Below, one piece after another: positions 1 through 9,757 of a stretch of DNA of 46,724 nt. The stretch lies in NCBI GenBank assembly GCA_019449595.1, contig JAGRPL010000003.1, positions 1 to 46,724 on the forward strand, written 5' to 3'. The translations under genes were made by a program, and so were the position numbers. The notes below the pieces were generated by a model, which was given only the letters and a program-made list of their open reading frames with translations, did not search any database and was not told the DNA's origin. The stretch comes from Rhodoferax sp. (GTDB lineage Bacteria; Pseudomonadota; Gammaproteobacteria; Burkholderiales; Burkholderiaceae_C). Every line of letters starts with the position of its first letter. The first letter of the stretch is position 1.

Positions 1-583
1 CTGCGTGAGCCAGGTCAAGGAGTCACTACCTAAGTTGGTTCGATTCACACTAGCGCTCTACCACCAAGGACTGTTGCTGGCTGATGGCGGTCTCGCGGCA
101 GCCTAGGAGGATCGCGAGATATTTGTTTTGCGGCCTGAGCCGCCCAGCGGGCCGGATGGAAGGTTGCGTCGGGCTTCGAACTCCTTCCCTGGGCGCTTGT
201 TGGCGGCGACCCACCCACGTGTGTCGCGCCCAAGGCGAGCAGCGTCCTTTTCCGCACGACCTGCATCGCTGGGAGCGTTCTTCTGCGCGAGCGGGTCGGC
301 ACGCTTGTACGGCTTTGACATGCAAGGCTCCTGAAGGCCGCCGAGAATTGGCGTTGTCGCATTGTCGAGGCTAAAACGAGCATCGTGTGGCGGATAGAGA
401 TCCCTGCACGAAGTAGGTTCTAGATGTCCAACCAGCATTATGCGCCCAGCCAGTGCGGCCGAGAACCATTCCCGTCCATCAGCAGGCGGTTGCCTCGCGC
501 CCAAGAGCTCTGGCTGAGGCGAGACCGTGGAGGACAGCTTTGCGGTGACGAGTCTGAGCGTCTGGTCGGCTCGAATGGGCCAG
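1..583. repeat. Left copy of a long inverted repeat
   Basis: This stretch is the reverse complement of 46141-46724, pairing base 1 with base 46724. I count five substitutions (left positions 142, 265, 434, 505, 580) and one single-base indel near 380, so the copies are about 99% identical but are two real, separate copies. Identity stops abruptly after 583. The repeat contains one short ORF (103-321, minus strand) and no transposase or recombinase that I can see. Because it sits exactly at both ends, the window is probably a contig that broke at a multi-copy repeat. What the repeat is (cassette, non-autonomous element or other) cannot be decided here. Confidence 0.95.
103..321 (-). CDS. Small basic protein of unknown function, left repeat copy
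   Basis: A 72-aa ORF beginning MSKPYKRADPL, with AGGAG about 8 bases before the ATG. It is rich in Lys, Arg, Gly and Ala, with no membrane segment, and looks disordered. I do not recognise the family. The same ORF is in the right repeat (46404-46622). The two differences that fall inside it (positions 142 and 265) are both synonymous (GGC/GGA in a Gly codon, GAT/GAC in an Asp codon), while the indel lies upstream of the start. This is weak but real evidence that the protein is under selection. It could still be a chance ORF. Confidence 0.5.
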   Translation of the reverse strand: MSKPYKRADPLAQKNAPSDAGRAEKDAARLGRDTRGWVAANKRPGKEFEARRNLPSGPLGGSGRKTNISRSS

Positions 584-762
584 AAGAGGACATTCGACTA
601 CTGAACCGAAAGTGACCGTTGAATCCCCCGTTTGGGGGATAGGCTGGAAATAATGGCATTGGCAGAATTCAACACATCGCGCGTGCAGTGTCGAGGAAGT
701 TTTGCTCTATGCAATGCGTTGCTCATTAGACCGCCACACAATTCAATCTTCAGGGAACAATT

Positions 763-1107
763 ATGACCACCCAAAATTTGACGTCTTTGGAGACGGATGG
801 ATGGATGATTGATGACGGTGAGATAGCAAATGCCGAGAATCCAGACAAGTTCTGGATTCCTCCGCTTCATGACCGCCAGTCGCTTGTGCCCGGGTCAGTT
901 GTCAAAATACGTTTCTACATTCGCGCACCAAATGCATCGGGTGAACTCGTAGATTTCGGGGAGCGTATGTGGGTTGAAATCAAAGAACTACACGGGGATT
1001 GGTACTTTGGGACACTGGACAATGACCCGAGCTGCACAGACTCCATCCGAGCCGGCATGCCTCTCTGGTTCCAGCCCCGCCATGTCATAGACATCGAACA
1101 AACCTGA
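763..1107 (+). CDS. DUF2314-like small protein
   Basis: A 114-aa protein starting MTTQNLTSLE, with GGGAA about 6 bases before the ATG. The C-terminal half contains ERMWVEIKELHGDWYFGTLD followed by NDP, and then a segment ending QPRHVIDIE. This matches the pattern I associate with DUF2314, a small soluble domain often found in accessory regions; its biochemical role is unknown to me. No partner gene is adjacent. The gene lies between the left inverted repeat and tRNA-Arg, in DNA that is less GC-rich than the core genes to the right, so it was probably acquired. Family assignment is from memory of the motif only. Confidence 0.6.
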   Translation: MTTQNLTSLETDGWMIDDGEIANAENPDKFWIPPLHDRQSLVPGSVVKIRFYIRAPNASGELVDFGERMWVEIKELHGDWYFGTLDNDPSCTDSIRAGMPLWFQPRHVIDIEQT

Positions 1108-1534
1108 AACCGCCGCTAGTGGCCCATATCCAAAGTTGAATAACTGCTTCTTTGCCAAGCGACCGACTGCATTGGGTCGATAGAGGTCGTTGCCTGTTTC
1201 GCCGCAATAGACATTCGCAGATAGCACCAGCAAGGCGCTCGGCGTTTAACGGAATGATGGCCAAGGATCCCGACCATCCGCCAGCTACCCGCCGCAAGCA
1301 ATTCCGTGCCGCAGTTCTCATAAGCGTGCCGTCTCGGAAATTGCTTTTTAGAAGAATCTGCGTCCAAATCGTCCGTTTGAGCAGACTGCTGCCCCGTTCA
1401 CCCCGAAACAAAGAACATTTGGCGGCTAGGTTTGGGAGGCATATTCGTGCCGCCCGAAATCGGAAGCATATGCGTGCCGAAGCGGCACGGTTATGGGTCC
1501 TGGGACAAACTGTCCAGACTGGACATGGGGAATA
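1108..1534. other. Gene-poor stretch between DUF2314-like gene and tRNA-Arg
   Basis: I see no convincing gene in these 427 bases. They hold a direct and inverted repeat cluster (1439-1489) and a perfect 15-base palindrome TGTCCAGACTGGACA at about 1511-1525, just before the tRNA. A segment near 1160-1195 (GACTGCATTGGGTCGATAG) resembles filler sequence near 43220-43250 (TATGGGTCGGAA on the minus strand), which also lies in a gene-poor accessory region. I searched for an attC pair (RYYYAAC followed by GTTRRRY within 150 bases) and found none. Confidence 0.5.
1439..1489. repeat. Direct/inverted repeat cluster, possible mobile-element end remnant
   Basis: GCATATTCGTGCCG (1439-1452) recurs as GCATATGCGTGCCG (1466-1479). 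The second copy is followed after three bases by the inverted CGGCACG (1483-1489), so CGTGCCG-AAG-CGGCACG forms a hairpin. Several similar subrepeats close together are typical of transposase-binding ends, for example in IS21-like elements, but no transposase is present. The link to an insertion sequence is a guess from the pattern. Confidence 0.35.
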
Positions 1535-1611
<77 letters not shown>

Positions 1612-1676
1612 AAGGCAAAGGGTTGTGTGAACCCTGAAACGAAGAGGCCAGAGTGCGTTACTCTGGCCAAAATTAA

Positions 1677-1753
<77 letters not shown>

Positions 1754-1836
1754 ACAACTAGTATTCTAACCGCTGGAACCGTGCGCCCCACCCGGGCCGT
1801 AATATATTTGCAGACCACGCCGACACTCACTCCCCC

Positions 1837-2586
1837 ATGCCCCGATCATCCCCTTCCCTGCCCTGGCTGGAACCCGGCAGCGCGTTTCCACCAGTGGCGT
1901 CCGCTTGGGGTGCGCAATCTGACGCACCCGGTCTGTTGGCCGCTGGTGGTGATCTCGAAGTCGACACCTTGCAACGCGCCTATGCCCACGGCATTTTCCC
2001 GTGGTTCAGTCAGGGGCAACCCATCCTGTGGTGGAGTCCGGACCCGCGCATGGCCTTGCAGGTTGCCAACTTCCGCCTTCACCGCTCCCTGCGCAAGGTG
2101 TTGCTCCGCTTTCGGGCGGACACGGGTTGCGAGGTGCGTTTCAACACCGCCTTCCCGGCGGTCATTCAAGCCTGTGCCAGCACACCCCGGCAGGGCCAGC
2201 CCGGCACCTGGATTCTGCCCGCCATGGTGCAGGCCTACACCCGCCTGCACGCCGCGGGCCATGCACACAGCGTGGAGACCTGGATCAACGGCGAACTGGT
2301 TGGCGGGCTGTATTGCGTTGCACTGGGCCGTGCCGTCTTTGGCGAGTCGATGTTTGCGCGGGTGCCTGACGCGTCCAAGATTGCACTGGCTGCACTGGTG
2401 GGTTTCTGCCGCCACCATGCCATTGCCCTGATTGACTGCCAGCAAAATACCCGTCACCTGGCATCGCTGGGAGCCGCGGAGATGCCACGCGAGGCCTTTT
2501 TGGCACACATCCAGCAGGCGCAAAGGGAACCGGAAGTGAACTGGCGTTTCTCCCCCCTATACTGGGAGCACATATTGTCTGCCTGA
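1837..2586 (+). CDS. aat: Leucyl/phenylalanyl-tRNA--protein transferase
   Basis: A 249-aa cytosolic enzyme that moves Leu or Phe from charged tRNA onto proteins with N-terminal Arg or Lys, marking them for ClpS/ClpAP degradation (N-end rule). Family landmarks: PGLLAAGGDLEVDTLQRAYA (about residues 30-49), GIFPWF and WWSPDPRM near residues 50-70, VETWINGELVGGLYCVALG and GESMFAR in the middle, and LIDCQQNTRHLASLGA toward the C-terminus. Length is normal. The ATG follows a weak ribosome site. It is followed after 10 bases by bpt, the second N-end-rule transferase, so the two form one unit. Confidence 0.97.
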   Translation: MPRSSPSLPWLEPGSAFPPVASAWGAQSDAPGLLAAGGDLEVDTLQRAYAHGIFPWFSQGQPILWWSPDPRMALQVANFRLHRSLRKVLLRFRADTGCEVRFNTAFPAVIQACASTPRQGQPGTWILPAMVQAYTRLHAAGHAHSVETWINGELVGGLYCVALGRAVFGESMFARVPDASKIALAALVGFCRHHAIALIDCQQNTRHLASLGAAEMPREAFLAHIQQAQREPEVNWRFSPLYWEHILSA

Positions 2587-2596
2587 GTAACCCACC

Positions 2597-3376
2597 GTGA
2601 CAGACCTCAAGGACCTTCCGCTACAGACGCTGCAGTTTTACGCCACGGCGCCCTACGAGTGCAGTTACCTGCCGAACCGGCAGGCACGGTCGCAAGTGGC
2701 TACACCCAGCCACCTGATCAACAATTCCACCTATTCGGAACTGGTGACGCGGGGCTTTCGCCGCAGCGGAATGTTCACCTACCGGCCGTACTGCGAGGGT
2801 TGCCAGGCCTGCACGCCCCTGCGGGTGGTAGCGGCCCGTTTCCAGCCCAACCGGAGCCAGCGCCGGGCCTGGGTACGCCACCAGGCCTTGTCGGTACGTG
2901 TGCTCAAACTCGGCTTCGTGGCCGAGCACTACGCCCTGTACCGGCGCTACCAGAACAGCCGCCACGCTGGCGGCGGCATGGACGAAGACAGCATTGACCA
3001 GTACACCCAGTTCCTGCTGCAAAGCAGGGTCAACTCACGGCTGGTCGAATTCCGCGAGCCGACGACCGATGGCTCACCAGGCGCGCTCCGAATGGTGTCC
3101 ATTCTGGATGTGCTGGATGACGGACTATCCGCGGTGTACACGTTTTACGAACCGAACGAGGCCGCCAGCTACGGAACGTTCAATGTGCTCTGGCAAATTC
3201 AGCAGGCCCGGCATCTGGGGCTGGCTTTTGTCTACCTGGGCTACTGGATAGAGGACAGCCCCAAGATGAACTACAAGGCCAGGTTTGCACCGATGCAGCT
3301 TTTGCTCAACGGTCAGTGGCACACCTGCAATGCCCGGGTGGCAGCGGATAAGATAAGGGCTACCAAAGCACCATGA
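2597..3376 (+). CDS. bpt: Aspartate/glutamate leucyltransferase
   Basis: A 259-aa homologue of eukaryotic arginyltransferase that adds Leu to N-terminal Asp or Glu (N-end rule, feeding ClpS). Evidence: the N-terminal [17 protein letters not shown], the cysteine-rich [18 protein letters not shown] (about residues 55-75), and the [20 protein letters not shown] block near residues 210-230 typical of ATE/Bpt proteins. I chose the GTG at 2597 because it lies just after the aat stop and gives the conserved start [20 protein letters not shown]. The last codon overlaps the ATG of the next gene (ATGA), implying coupled translation. Confidence 0.96.
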   Translation: MTDLKDLPLQTLQFYATAPYECSYLPNRQARSQVATPSHLINNSTYSELVTRGFRRSGMFTYRPYCEGCQACTPLRVVAARFQPNRSQRRAWVRHQALSVRVLKLGFVAEHYALYRRYQNSRHAGGGMDEDSIDQYTQFLLQSRVNSRLVEFREPTTDGSPGALRMVSILDVLDDGLSAVYTFYEPNEAASYGTFNVLWQIQQARHLGLAFVYLGYWIEDSPKMNYKARFAPMQLLLNGQWHTCNARVAADKIRATKAP

Positions 3377-4161
3377 CCAAAAAAAATCCCGATCTTCCCG
3401 CCACACCGGCGGTTCAAGTCATTGAACGCATATTCACGCTGATTGATGTACTCGCCTCGCGCGAGGAGGCAATCACCCTGAAGGAAATCAGCGAAAAAGC
3501 CGGTCTCCATCCCTCCACCACCCACCGCATCCTGAACGACCTGGCCACCGGCCGTTTTGTGGACCGCACACAGCCCGGCAGCTACCGTCTGGGCATGCGC
3601 CTGCTGGAGTTGGGCAATCTGGTCAAGGGGCGCCTGAACGTGCGCGACGCGGCCGTGGTTCCCATGCGGGAATTGCACAAACTCACACAGCAGCCCGTGA
3701 GCCTGAGCGTGCGCCAGGGCGACGAAATTGTGTATGTCGAACGCGCCTACAGCGAGCGCTCCGGCATGCAGGTGGTGCGGGCCATAGGTGGTCGCGCTCC
3801 GCTGCACCTGACTTCCGTAGGCAAATTGTTCCTGTCCGTGGATGACCCCCAGCGCATCCGCTCCTATGCGGCACGTACGGGCCTGCAGGGGCATACGAAA
3901 AACAGTATCACACAGCTCGAGGACCTGGAGCGGGAGCTCTCCAAGGTGCGGCAATATGGCCAGGCCAGCGACAACGAAGAGCTGGAACTTGGGGTGCGCT
4001 GCATGGCCGCAGGCATCTACGACGATCAGGACAAGCTGGTGGCGGGGCTGTCCATATCGGCCCCCTCCGAACGCCTGGAAGACAGCTGGCTGCCCAAGCT
4101 GAAAGAAGCCGCGCGGCAGATCTCGGAGACGCTGGGGCACAAGCCCAGCACCTCCCGCTAA
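3373..4161 (+). CDS. IclR-family transcriptional regulator
   Basis: A 262-aa DNA-binding regulator. The N-terminal winged helix-turn-helix includes [15 protein letters not shown] [20 protein letters not shown] (residues about 32-52), followed by the IclR effector domain ([20 protein letters not shown], then [17 protein letters not shown], and [16 protein letters not shown] near residues 208-223). The effector and targets cannot be read from the sequence. The ATG overlaps the bpt stop (ATGA). A run of eight A's in codons 3-6 could slip but does not break the frame. Confidence 0.93.
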   Translation: MTKKNPDLPATPAVQVIERIFTLIDVLASREEAITLKEISEKAGLHPSTTHRILNDLATGRFVDRTQPGSYRLGMRLLELGNLVKGRLNVRDAAVVPMRELHKLTQQPVSLSVRQGDEIVYVERAYSERSGMQVVRAIGGRAPLHLTSVGKLFLSVDDPQRIRSYAARTGLQGHTKNSITQLEDLERELSKVRQYGQASDNEELELGVRCMAAGIYDDQDKLVAGLSISAPSERLEDSWLPKLKEAARQISETLGHKPSTSR

Positions 4162-4170
4162 TTCAGACTC

Positions 4171-5202
4171 TTAATTGGCGACCACCCGCTGGTCGAGCTC
4201 CGTGCGCGCAAGGGGTACGGTCCTGTTGGCGGGTGCCGGGAAAGACTCGACCCAACGCTTCACGCGCTCCGCATCCGCGATACGGCTGAGTTTGCCAGCG
4301 GAGTCCAGAAACACCATGATGAGTTGGCGCCCTGCCACCTTGGCCTGCATGACCAGGCACTGCCCGGCTTCGGTGATGTAGCCCGTCTTTTGCAGGCCGA
4401 TGTCCCAGGCGGGGTTCTTCACCAAACGGTTGGTGTTGTTGTACTGCAAGGTCCGGCGGCCAACGGCAACCTGGTAACCCGTCGATGTGGACAGTTCCCG
4501 CAAAGTGGGGTCACCGGACGCAAAATTCACCAGCGTGGCCAAGTCGCGGGCGCTGGACTGGTTCTTGCTCGACAACCCTGTCGGCTCGACATAGCTGGTA
4601 TCCGTCATCCCCAACATCCGGGCACGGGCATTCATCAGACCGACGAACACCGGAAGGCCTCCAGGATAACTGCGCCCCAGGGCGTGGGCCGCACGGTTTT
4701 CGCTGGACATCAATGCCAGGTGCAACAGCTCACCCCGGCTCAACTCCGTTCCCACGCTCAGCCGGGACGAACTGCCCTTTTCCATGTCCACGTCTGCCTG
4801 GGTGATGGTGATCATCTCGTCCATGGGCAGCTTGGCTTCACTGATGAGCAAACCGGTCATCAACTTGGTAATGGAGGCAATGGGAAGCACTGCCATTTCA
4901 TTTTTCCGGAAAAGCACTTCCTTGGTGTCCTGGTCGACCACCAGTGCCACGCTGGATTTCAGATCCAGCGCATCACGCCCGCCATGCAAGCCGGCAAGCT
5001 GCCCGTACGAAGGGGCCTTGGGAACTACCGCAACCCGGACCGTGGGGCGCTTGCGCGCGACCTGCATCTTGGCAGGAATACGCTTGACGACGCGTTGTTT
5101 GGCGGTGGCGGACTGCCGTTGGGTTGCCGTCGCCTGGGTGGACACCAAAGCCAGCGAAGACAAAACGGCCAGCAAACCGAACCGGAAAATATGTCGTTTC
5201 AT
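4171..5202 (-). CDS. pbpG: D-alanyl-D-alanine endopeptidase, PBP7 type
   Basis: A 343-aa periplasmic serine peptidase (S11) that cuts peptidoglycan cross-links. A signal peptide occupies the first 26 residues or so (MKRHIFRFGLLAVLSSLALV), followed by a basic linker, then the catalytic motifs in order: SITK (Ser nucleophile and Lys), SSEN (SxN) and KTGY (KTG). ATG 5202 is preferred over an upstream TTG at 5214 because GGAAG lies 6 bases upstream and the signal peptide starts there. It is convergent with the IclR gene and downstream of the leuA terminator, so probably transcribed on its own. Confidence 0.93.
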   Translation of the reverse strand: MKRHIFRFGLLAVLSSLALVSTQATATQRQSATAKQRVVKRIPAKMQVARKRPTVRVAVVPKAPSYGQLAGLHGGRDALDLKSSVALVVDQDTKEVLFRKNEMAVLPIASITKLMTGLLISEAKLPMDEMITITQADVDMEKGSSSRLSVGTELSRGELLHLALMSSENRAAHALGRSYPGGLPVFVGLMNARARMLGMTDTSYVEPTGLSSKNQSSARDLATLVNFASGDPTLRELSTSTGYQVAVGRRTLQYNNTNRLVKNPAWDIGLQKTGYITEAGQCLVMQAKVAGRQLIMVFLDSAGKLSRIADAERVKRWVESFPAPANRTVPLARTELDQRVVAN

Positions 5203-5278
5203 GAGGTCTTCCAACAGTACAACAAGGCAAGCGAACAGAATGCGGCTGGGAACCTTGCAAACAGGTCAGAATTTAAAC

Positions 5279-5312
5279 AAAAAAGTCGCGCAAGATCAAG
5301 CACTTGCGCGAC
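5279..5312 (-). terminator. Rho-independent terminator after leuA
   Basis: On the minus strand the 10-bp arms GTCGCGCAAG and CTTGCGCGAC enclose an 8-base loop and are followed by TTTTTT. It lies 37 bases after the leuA stop and ends the leu transcript before pbpG. Confidence 0.9.
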
Positions 5313-5348
5313 AAACTTCAACAAATAGGTAGCTAATAGGTATTTACC

Positions 5349-6887
5349 CTAACCCTGTGCAGCCACCCGATCTGCCTTGCTCTGCAATTTGTTGAGTGCG
5401 CTCAGGTAGGCCTTGGCCGACGCGACCACGATGTCGGGGTCAGCACCCACGCCATTGACTACCCGCCCGCTGTTCTGCAGGCGCACGGTCACCTCACCCT
5501 GGCTTTCCGTCGAGCCGCTGATGGCATTGACGGAATACAGCACCATCTCGGCGCCACTCTTGACGTGCGCCTCGATCGCCTTCAGCGAGGCATCCACGGG
5601 CCCGTTGCCTTCCGATGTACCCTGGACCTCCTTGCCGTCCACGGTGAACACAATGGACGCCTGGGGGCGCTCCCCGGTTTCGCTGCGCTGCGACAGGGAC
5701 ACGAACCCGTATTGCTCCTTGTCGTGGGTGACGCTCTCGTCGCTCACCAGGGCCAGAATGTCTTCGTCGAAAATTTCGCTCTTGCGGTCTGCCAGCTCCT
5801 TGAAACGCGCAAAGGCGGTGTTGATGTCACCTTCGCTTTCCATCTGTACGCCCAATTCCTGCAAGCGCTGCTTGAACGCATTGCGGCCGCTGAGCTTGCC
5901 CAGAACAATTTTGTTGGCCGTCCAGCCCACGTCTTCTGCGCGCATGATCTCGTAGGTGTCTCGGGCCTTCAGGACGCCGTCCTGGTGGATACCGGAGGCG
6001 TGGGCAAACGCATTGGCGCCCACGACTGCCTTGTTGGGCTGCACCACAAAACCGGTGGTCTGACTGACCATCCGGCTCGCCGCGAGGATGTGACGGGTAT
6101 CAATGCCCACGTCCAGGTTGAAGTAATCCCGGCGGGTCTTGACCGCCATGACGACTTCTTCCAGACTGCAGTTGCCAGCCCGCTCGCCCAGGCCGTTGAT
6201 GGTGCACTCCACCTGGCGCGCACCGCCAATCTTCACGCCCGCCAGGGAGTTGGCCACCGCCATGCCCAGATCGTTGTGGCAATGTACCGACCAGACAGCC
6301 TTGTCCGAGTTGGGGATGCGTTCGCGCAGGGTCTTGATGAAGTTGCCGTACAACTCCGGAATGGCATAACCCACCGTATCGGGCACGTTGATGGTGGTGG
6401 CACCTTCCTGGATGACGGCTTCGATGACACGGCACAAGAAATCCACATCGCTGCGGTATCCGTCTTCCGGACTGAATTCGATGTCTTCCACCAGGTTGCG
6501 GGCGAAGCGCACCGACTGCCGGGCCTGCTCCCAGACCTGATCCGGTGTCATGCGCAGCTTCTTCTCCATGTGCAAGGGCGATGTGGCAATGAAGGTGTGG
6601 ATGCGGGCGCGGTTGGCCCCCTTGAGCGCCTCCGCGGCGCGCGAAATGTCGCGGTCGTTGGCGCGCGACAGGGAGCAGATCGTGGAGTCCTTGATGGTGT
6701 TGGCAATGAGCTGGACGGCTTCGAAATCCCCGTTGGAGCTGGCGGCAAAGCCGGCCTCGATCACGTCCACTTTCAACCGTTCCAGTTGCCGGGCAATGCG
6801 CAGTTTCTCGTCACGCGTCATGGACGCGCCCGGAGATTGCTCGCCATCGCGCAACGTGGTGTCAAAAATGATTAATTTGTCAGCCAT
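5349..6887 (-). CDS. leuA: 2-isopropylmalate synthase
   Basis: A 512-aa cytosolic enzyme that condenses acetyl-CoA with 2-oxoisovalerate, the first committed step of leucine synthesis. The TIM-barrel start carries [16 protein letters not shown] (residues 7-22), the metal-binding [16 protein letters not shown] is in the middle, and [15 protein letters not shown] follows. The C-terminal part after about residue 390 is the LeuA regulatory domain that binds leucine. ATG 6887 has AGGAG upstream. Expression is probably set by the leader peptide and attenuator at 6943-7050. Confidence 0.97.
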   Translation of the reverse strand: MADKLIIFDTTLRDGEQSPGASMTRDEKLRIARQLERLKVDVIEAGFAASSNGDFEAVQLIANTIKDSTICSLSRANDRDISRAAEALKGANRARIHTFIATSPLHMEKKLRMTPDQVWEQARQSVRFARNLVEDIEFSPEDGYRSDVDFLCRVIEAVIQEGATTINVPDTVGYAIPELYGNFIKTLRERIPNSDKAVWSVHCHNDLGMAVANSLAGVKIGGARQVECTINGLGERAGNCSLEEVVMAVKTRRDYFNLDVGIDTRHILAASRMVSQTTGFVVQPNKAVVGANAFAHASGIHQDGVLKARDTYEIMRAEDVGWTANKIVLGKLSGRNAFKQRLQELGVQMESEGDINTAFARFKELADRKSEIFDEDILALVSDESVTHDKEQYGFVSLSQRSETGERPQASIVFTVDGKEVQGTSEGNGPVDASLKAIEAHVKSGAEMVLYSVNAISGSTESQGEVTVRLQNSGRVVNGVGADPDIVVASAKAYLSALNKLQSKADRVAAQG

Positions 6888-6942
6888 CTCATACTCCTGT
6901 TGATCTTCAAAATCCGCAACCTGAAACAAAGCCACTGAACGC

Positions 6943-6974
6943 AAAAGGCCCGTTGCGGATGCTAACGGGCCTTT
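6943..6974 (-). terminator. Attenuator hairpin in the leuA leader
   Basis: On the minus strand AAAGGCCCGTT pairs with AACGGGCCTTT across a 9-base loop, followed by a short T-run. It sits between the leader ORF (6994-7050) and the leuA start, as expected of a transcription attenuator. The leader RNA upstream contains a complementary GC-rich stretch near the end of the leader ORF that could serve as a competing arm, but I have not folded it. Confidence 0.82.
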
Positions 6975-6993
6975 GTGGAACAGCGTGCGTGCG

Positions 6994-7050
6994 CTACTTC
7001 TTCCGCCCGTTATGGCGTAGGAGGGTTAGCGCTAGCACAGAGGTATTCAT
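6994..7050 (-). CDS. Leucine leader peptide upstream of leuA
   Basis: An 18-aa [21 protein letters not shown], ending in TAG. Four of residues 6-11 are Leu (CTA GCG CTA ACC CTC CTA), and three use CTA, a codon rare in this GC-rich DNA. The ORF stops 20 bases before a strong terminator hairpin that precedes leuA. This is the arrangement of amino-acid attenuators such as the enteric leu leader: scarcity of charged tRNA-Leu stalls the ribosome and prevents the terminator. Function is inferred from this pattern; no promoter or SD is obvious. Confidence 0.85.
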   Translation of the reverse strand: MNTSVLALTLLRHNGRKK

Positions 7051-7103
7051 GGGTTCAATGTAACACAAGTCTGCGGCCCCCACCTGGGACGGCCGCCACC
7101 AGG

Positions 7104-7919
7104 TTACTTGTGCAAACCACGCTCGTCCGGCTCATCGGTTGAAGTACTGATGACACTGGTCTGAACACCCTTGGCTTTGCGCCAGCCATAGACTGCGTAC
7201 CCACTCAGCCCGTACACAACGAACAGGCCGAACATGACGGTCGGCGGGTCGATGTTGATGACCGCAATGCCCAGCGCGATCAGCACGATGACCACGAACG
7301 GCACGCTGCGCTTCATGCTGACATCCTTGAAACTGTAAAAAGGAACATTGGTCACCATGGTCAGCCCGGCGTACATCGCCAGCACGAACATGGGCCATGC
7401 AACAGCATCACCCTTCACGCCCAGATCGGTGCAGACCCAGATAAACCCTGCCACCAGGGCCGCCGCCGCAGGCGATGGCAGTCCCTGGAAATACCGCTTA
7501 TCCACCACGGCCGTGTTCACATTGAAACGTGCCAGGCGCAAGGCGGCACAGGCACAGTAAACGAAAGCGGCAAACCACCCCCAACGGCCCAGGCCCTTGA
7601 GGGCCCACACGTAGGAAATCAAAGCCGGCGCGGCCCCAAAGGAGACCATGTCCGACAAGGAATCCATCTGCTCGCCAAATGCGCTTTGCGTATTGGTCAT
7701 GCGTGCCACACGCCCATCCAGGCTGTCGAGCACCATGGCACAGAAAACCCCGACTGCCGCCAGCTCGAAGCGCCCGTTCACGGCCATGACGATCGCATAA
7801 AAGCCACCAAACAGCGCCGCCAGCGTAAACAGGTTCGGCAAGATGTAAATGCCTTTACGCCGCTTGCGCACCACCACGGGGCCGTTGTCGATCAGGTCCA
7901 AATCATTTCCATCATGCAT
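7104..7919 (-). CDS. pssA: CDP-diacylglycerol--serine O-phosphatidyltransferase
   Basis: A 271-aa inner-membrane enzyme that makes phosphatidylserine, precursor of phosphatidylethanolamine. The CDP-alcohol phosphotransferase signature is intact in DSLDGRVARMTNTQSAFGEQ followed by MDSLSD (about residues 68-93; pattern DGxxAR-x8-GxxxDxxxD). Six to eight hydrophobic segments surround it. ATG 7919 has AAGGAGAATTT just upstream, which rules out longer starts. It lies between ilvC and leuA, separated from ilvC by a terminator-like hairpin. Confidence 0.95.
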   Translation of the reverse strand: MHDGNDLDLIDNGPVVVRKRRKGIYILPNLFTLAALFGGFYAIVMAVNGRFELAAVGVFCAMVLDSLDGRVARMTNTQSAFGEQMDSLSDMVSFGAAPALISYVWALKGLGRWGWFAAFVYCACAALRLARFNVNTAVVDKRYFQGLPSPAAAALVAGFIWVCTDLGVKGDAVAWPMFVLAMYAGLTMVTNVPFYSFKDVSMKRSVPFVVIVLIALGIAVINIDPPTVMFGLFVVYGLSGYAVYGWRKAKGVQTSVISTSTDEPDERGLHK

Positions 7920-8044
7920 AAATTCTCCTTGCCGGGCACATCCGGGTGAAACCGAATCCCTCACCGGGGGCCAACTACCACGGCTACACGCCAAAGTGTA
8001 AGCCAGTCATCGGATATTTATCCGCAACAAACACCACTCAAAAT

Positions 8045-8072
8045 AACAAAGGCCACCGAAGTGGCCTTTGTT
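8045..8072 (-). terminator. Terminator after ilvC
   Basis: AACAAAGGCCAC and GTGGCCTTTGTT form a 12-bp stem with a 4-base loop. On the minus strand it is followed by ATTTTG. It lies 17 bases after the ilvC stop and probably ends most ilvIHC transcripts before pssA; the symmetric stem could also act on the other strand. Confidence 0.85.
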
Positions 8073-8088
8073 CATCTGCCCGGGCGTA

Positions 8089-9168
<1,080 letters not shown>

Positions 9169-9660
9169 CTAGACGCGCAGAATGCGTTCACCGCGGCCAA
9201 TGCCGCTGGAGCCGGTGCGCACCGTTTCCAGAATGGCCGCGTGCTCCAATGCCTCCAGGAAGGCGTCGTTCTTGGACTGGTCACCCGTCAACTCGATCGT
9301 ATAGCTCTTGTCGGTCACGTCAATGATGCGGCCACGGAAGATGTCCGCCATGCGTTTCATTTCTTCACGCTCCTTGCCCACTGCGCGGACCTTGACCATC
9401 ATCAGTTCGCGTTCGATGTACGCTCCCTCGGTCAGGTCGACCACTTTAACCACTTCAATCAAACGGTTCAGATGCTTGGTGATCTGCTCGATCACGTCAT
9501 CGGAACCCGACGTCTGGATCGTCATGCGCGACAGCGTGGCGTCCTCCGTGGGCGCCACCGTCAGGGACTCGATGTTGTAACCCCGGGCCGAAAACAGCCC
9601 AACCACGCGGGAGAGCGCACCGGGCTCGTTTTCCAGCAATACAGCAATGATGTGTTTCAT
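9169..9660 (-). CDS. ilvH: Acetolactate synthase small (regulatory) subunit
   Basis: A 163-aa protein that activates the catalytic subunit and confers valine inhibition. The N-terminal ACT domain reads ENEPGALSRVVGLFSARGYN (about residues 10-29) with ESLTVAPTEDATLSRMTI after it; the C-terminal half is the usual ALS small-subunit domain. Length is typical. It follows ilvI after 97 bases. Confidence 0.96.
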   Translation of the reverse strand: MKHIIAVLLENEPGALSRVVGLFSARGYNIESLTVAPTEDATLSRMTIQTSGSDDVIEQITKHLNRLIEVVKVVDLTEGAYIERELMMVKVRAVGKEREEMKRMADIFRGRIIDVTDKSYTIELTGDQSKNDAFLEALEHAAILETVRTGSSGIGRGERILRV

Positions 9661-9757
9661 ATGGACAGATTCCTCTTTTCGTCGCCCTCCCCCGGCTGCG
9701 GTAACAGCCGGGCTTGGCAGACAATAGATTCGTCAAATAAAGTGTGTGAGGGAGGGC

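Noticed and set aside
1..60. Window ends as telomeres of a linear replicon
   Set aside because: The repeats flank core chromosomal genes and differ from each other; a contig break at a multi-copy repeat is simpler.
584..1534. attC sites at the left end
   Set aside because: Isolated RYYYAAC (667, 1243) and GTTRRRY (616, 1135) matches do not pair at an acceptable distance with complementary arms.
3373..3390. A8 run at the start of the IclR gene as a phase-variation switch
   Set aside because: A similar A8 run is in nadE; a single run without neighbouring stops arranged for it is not convincing.
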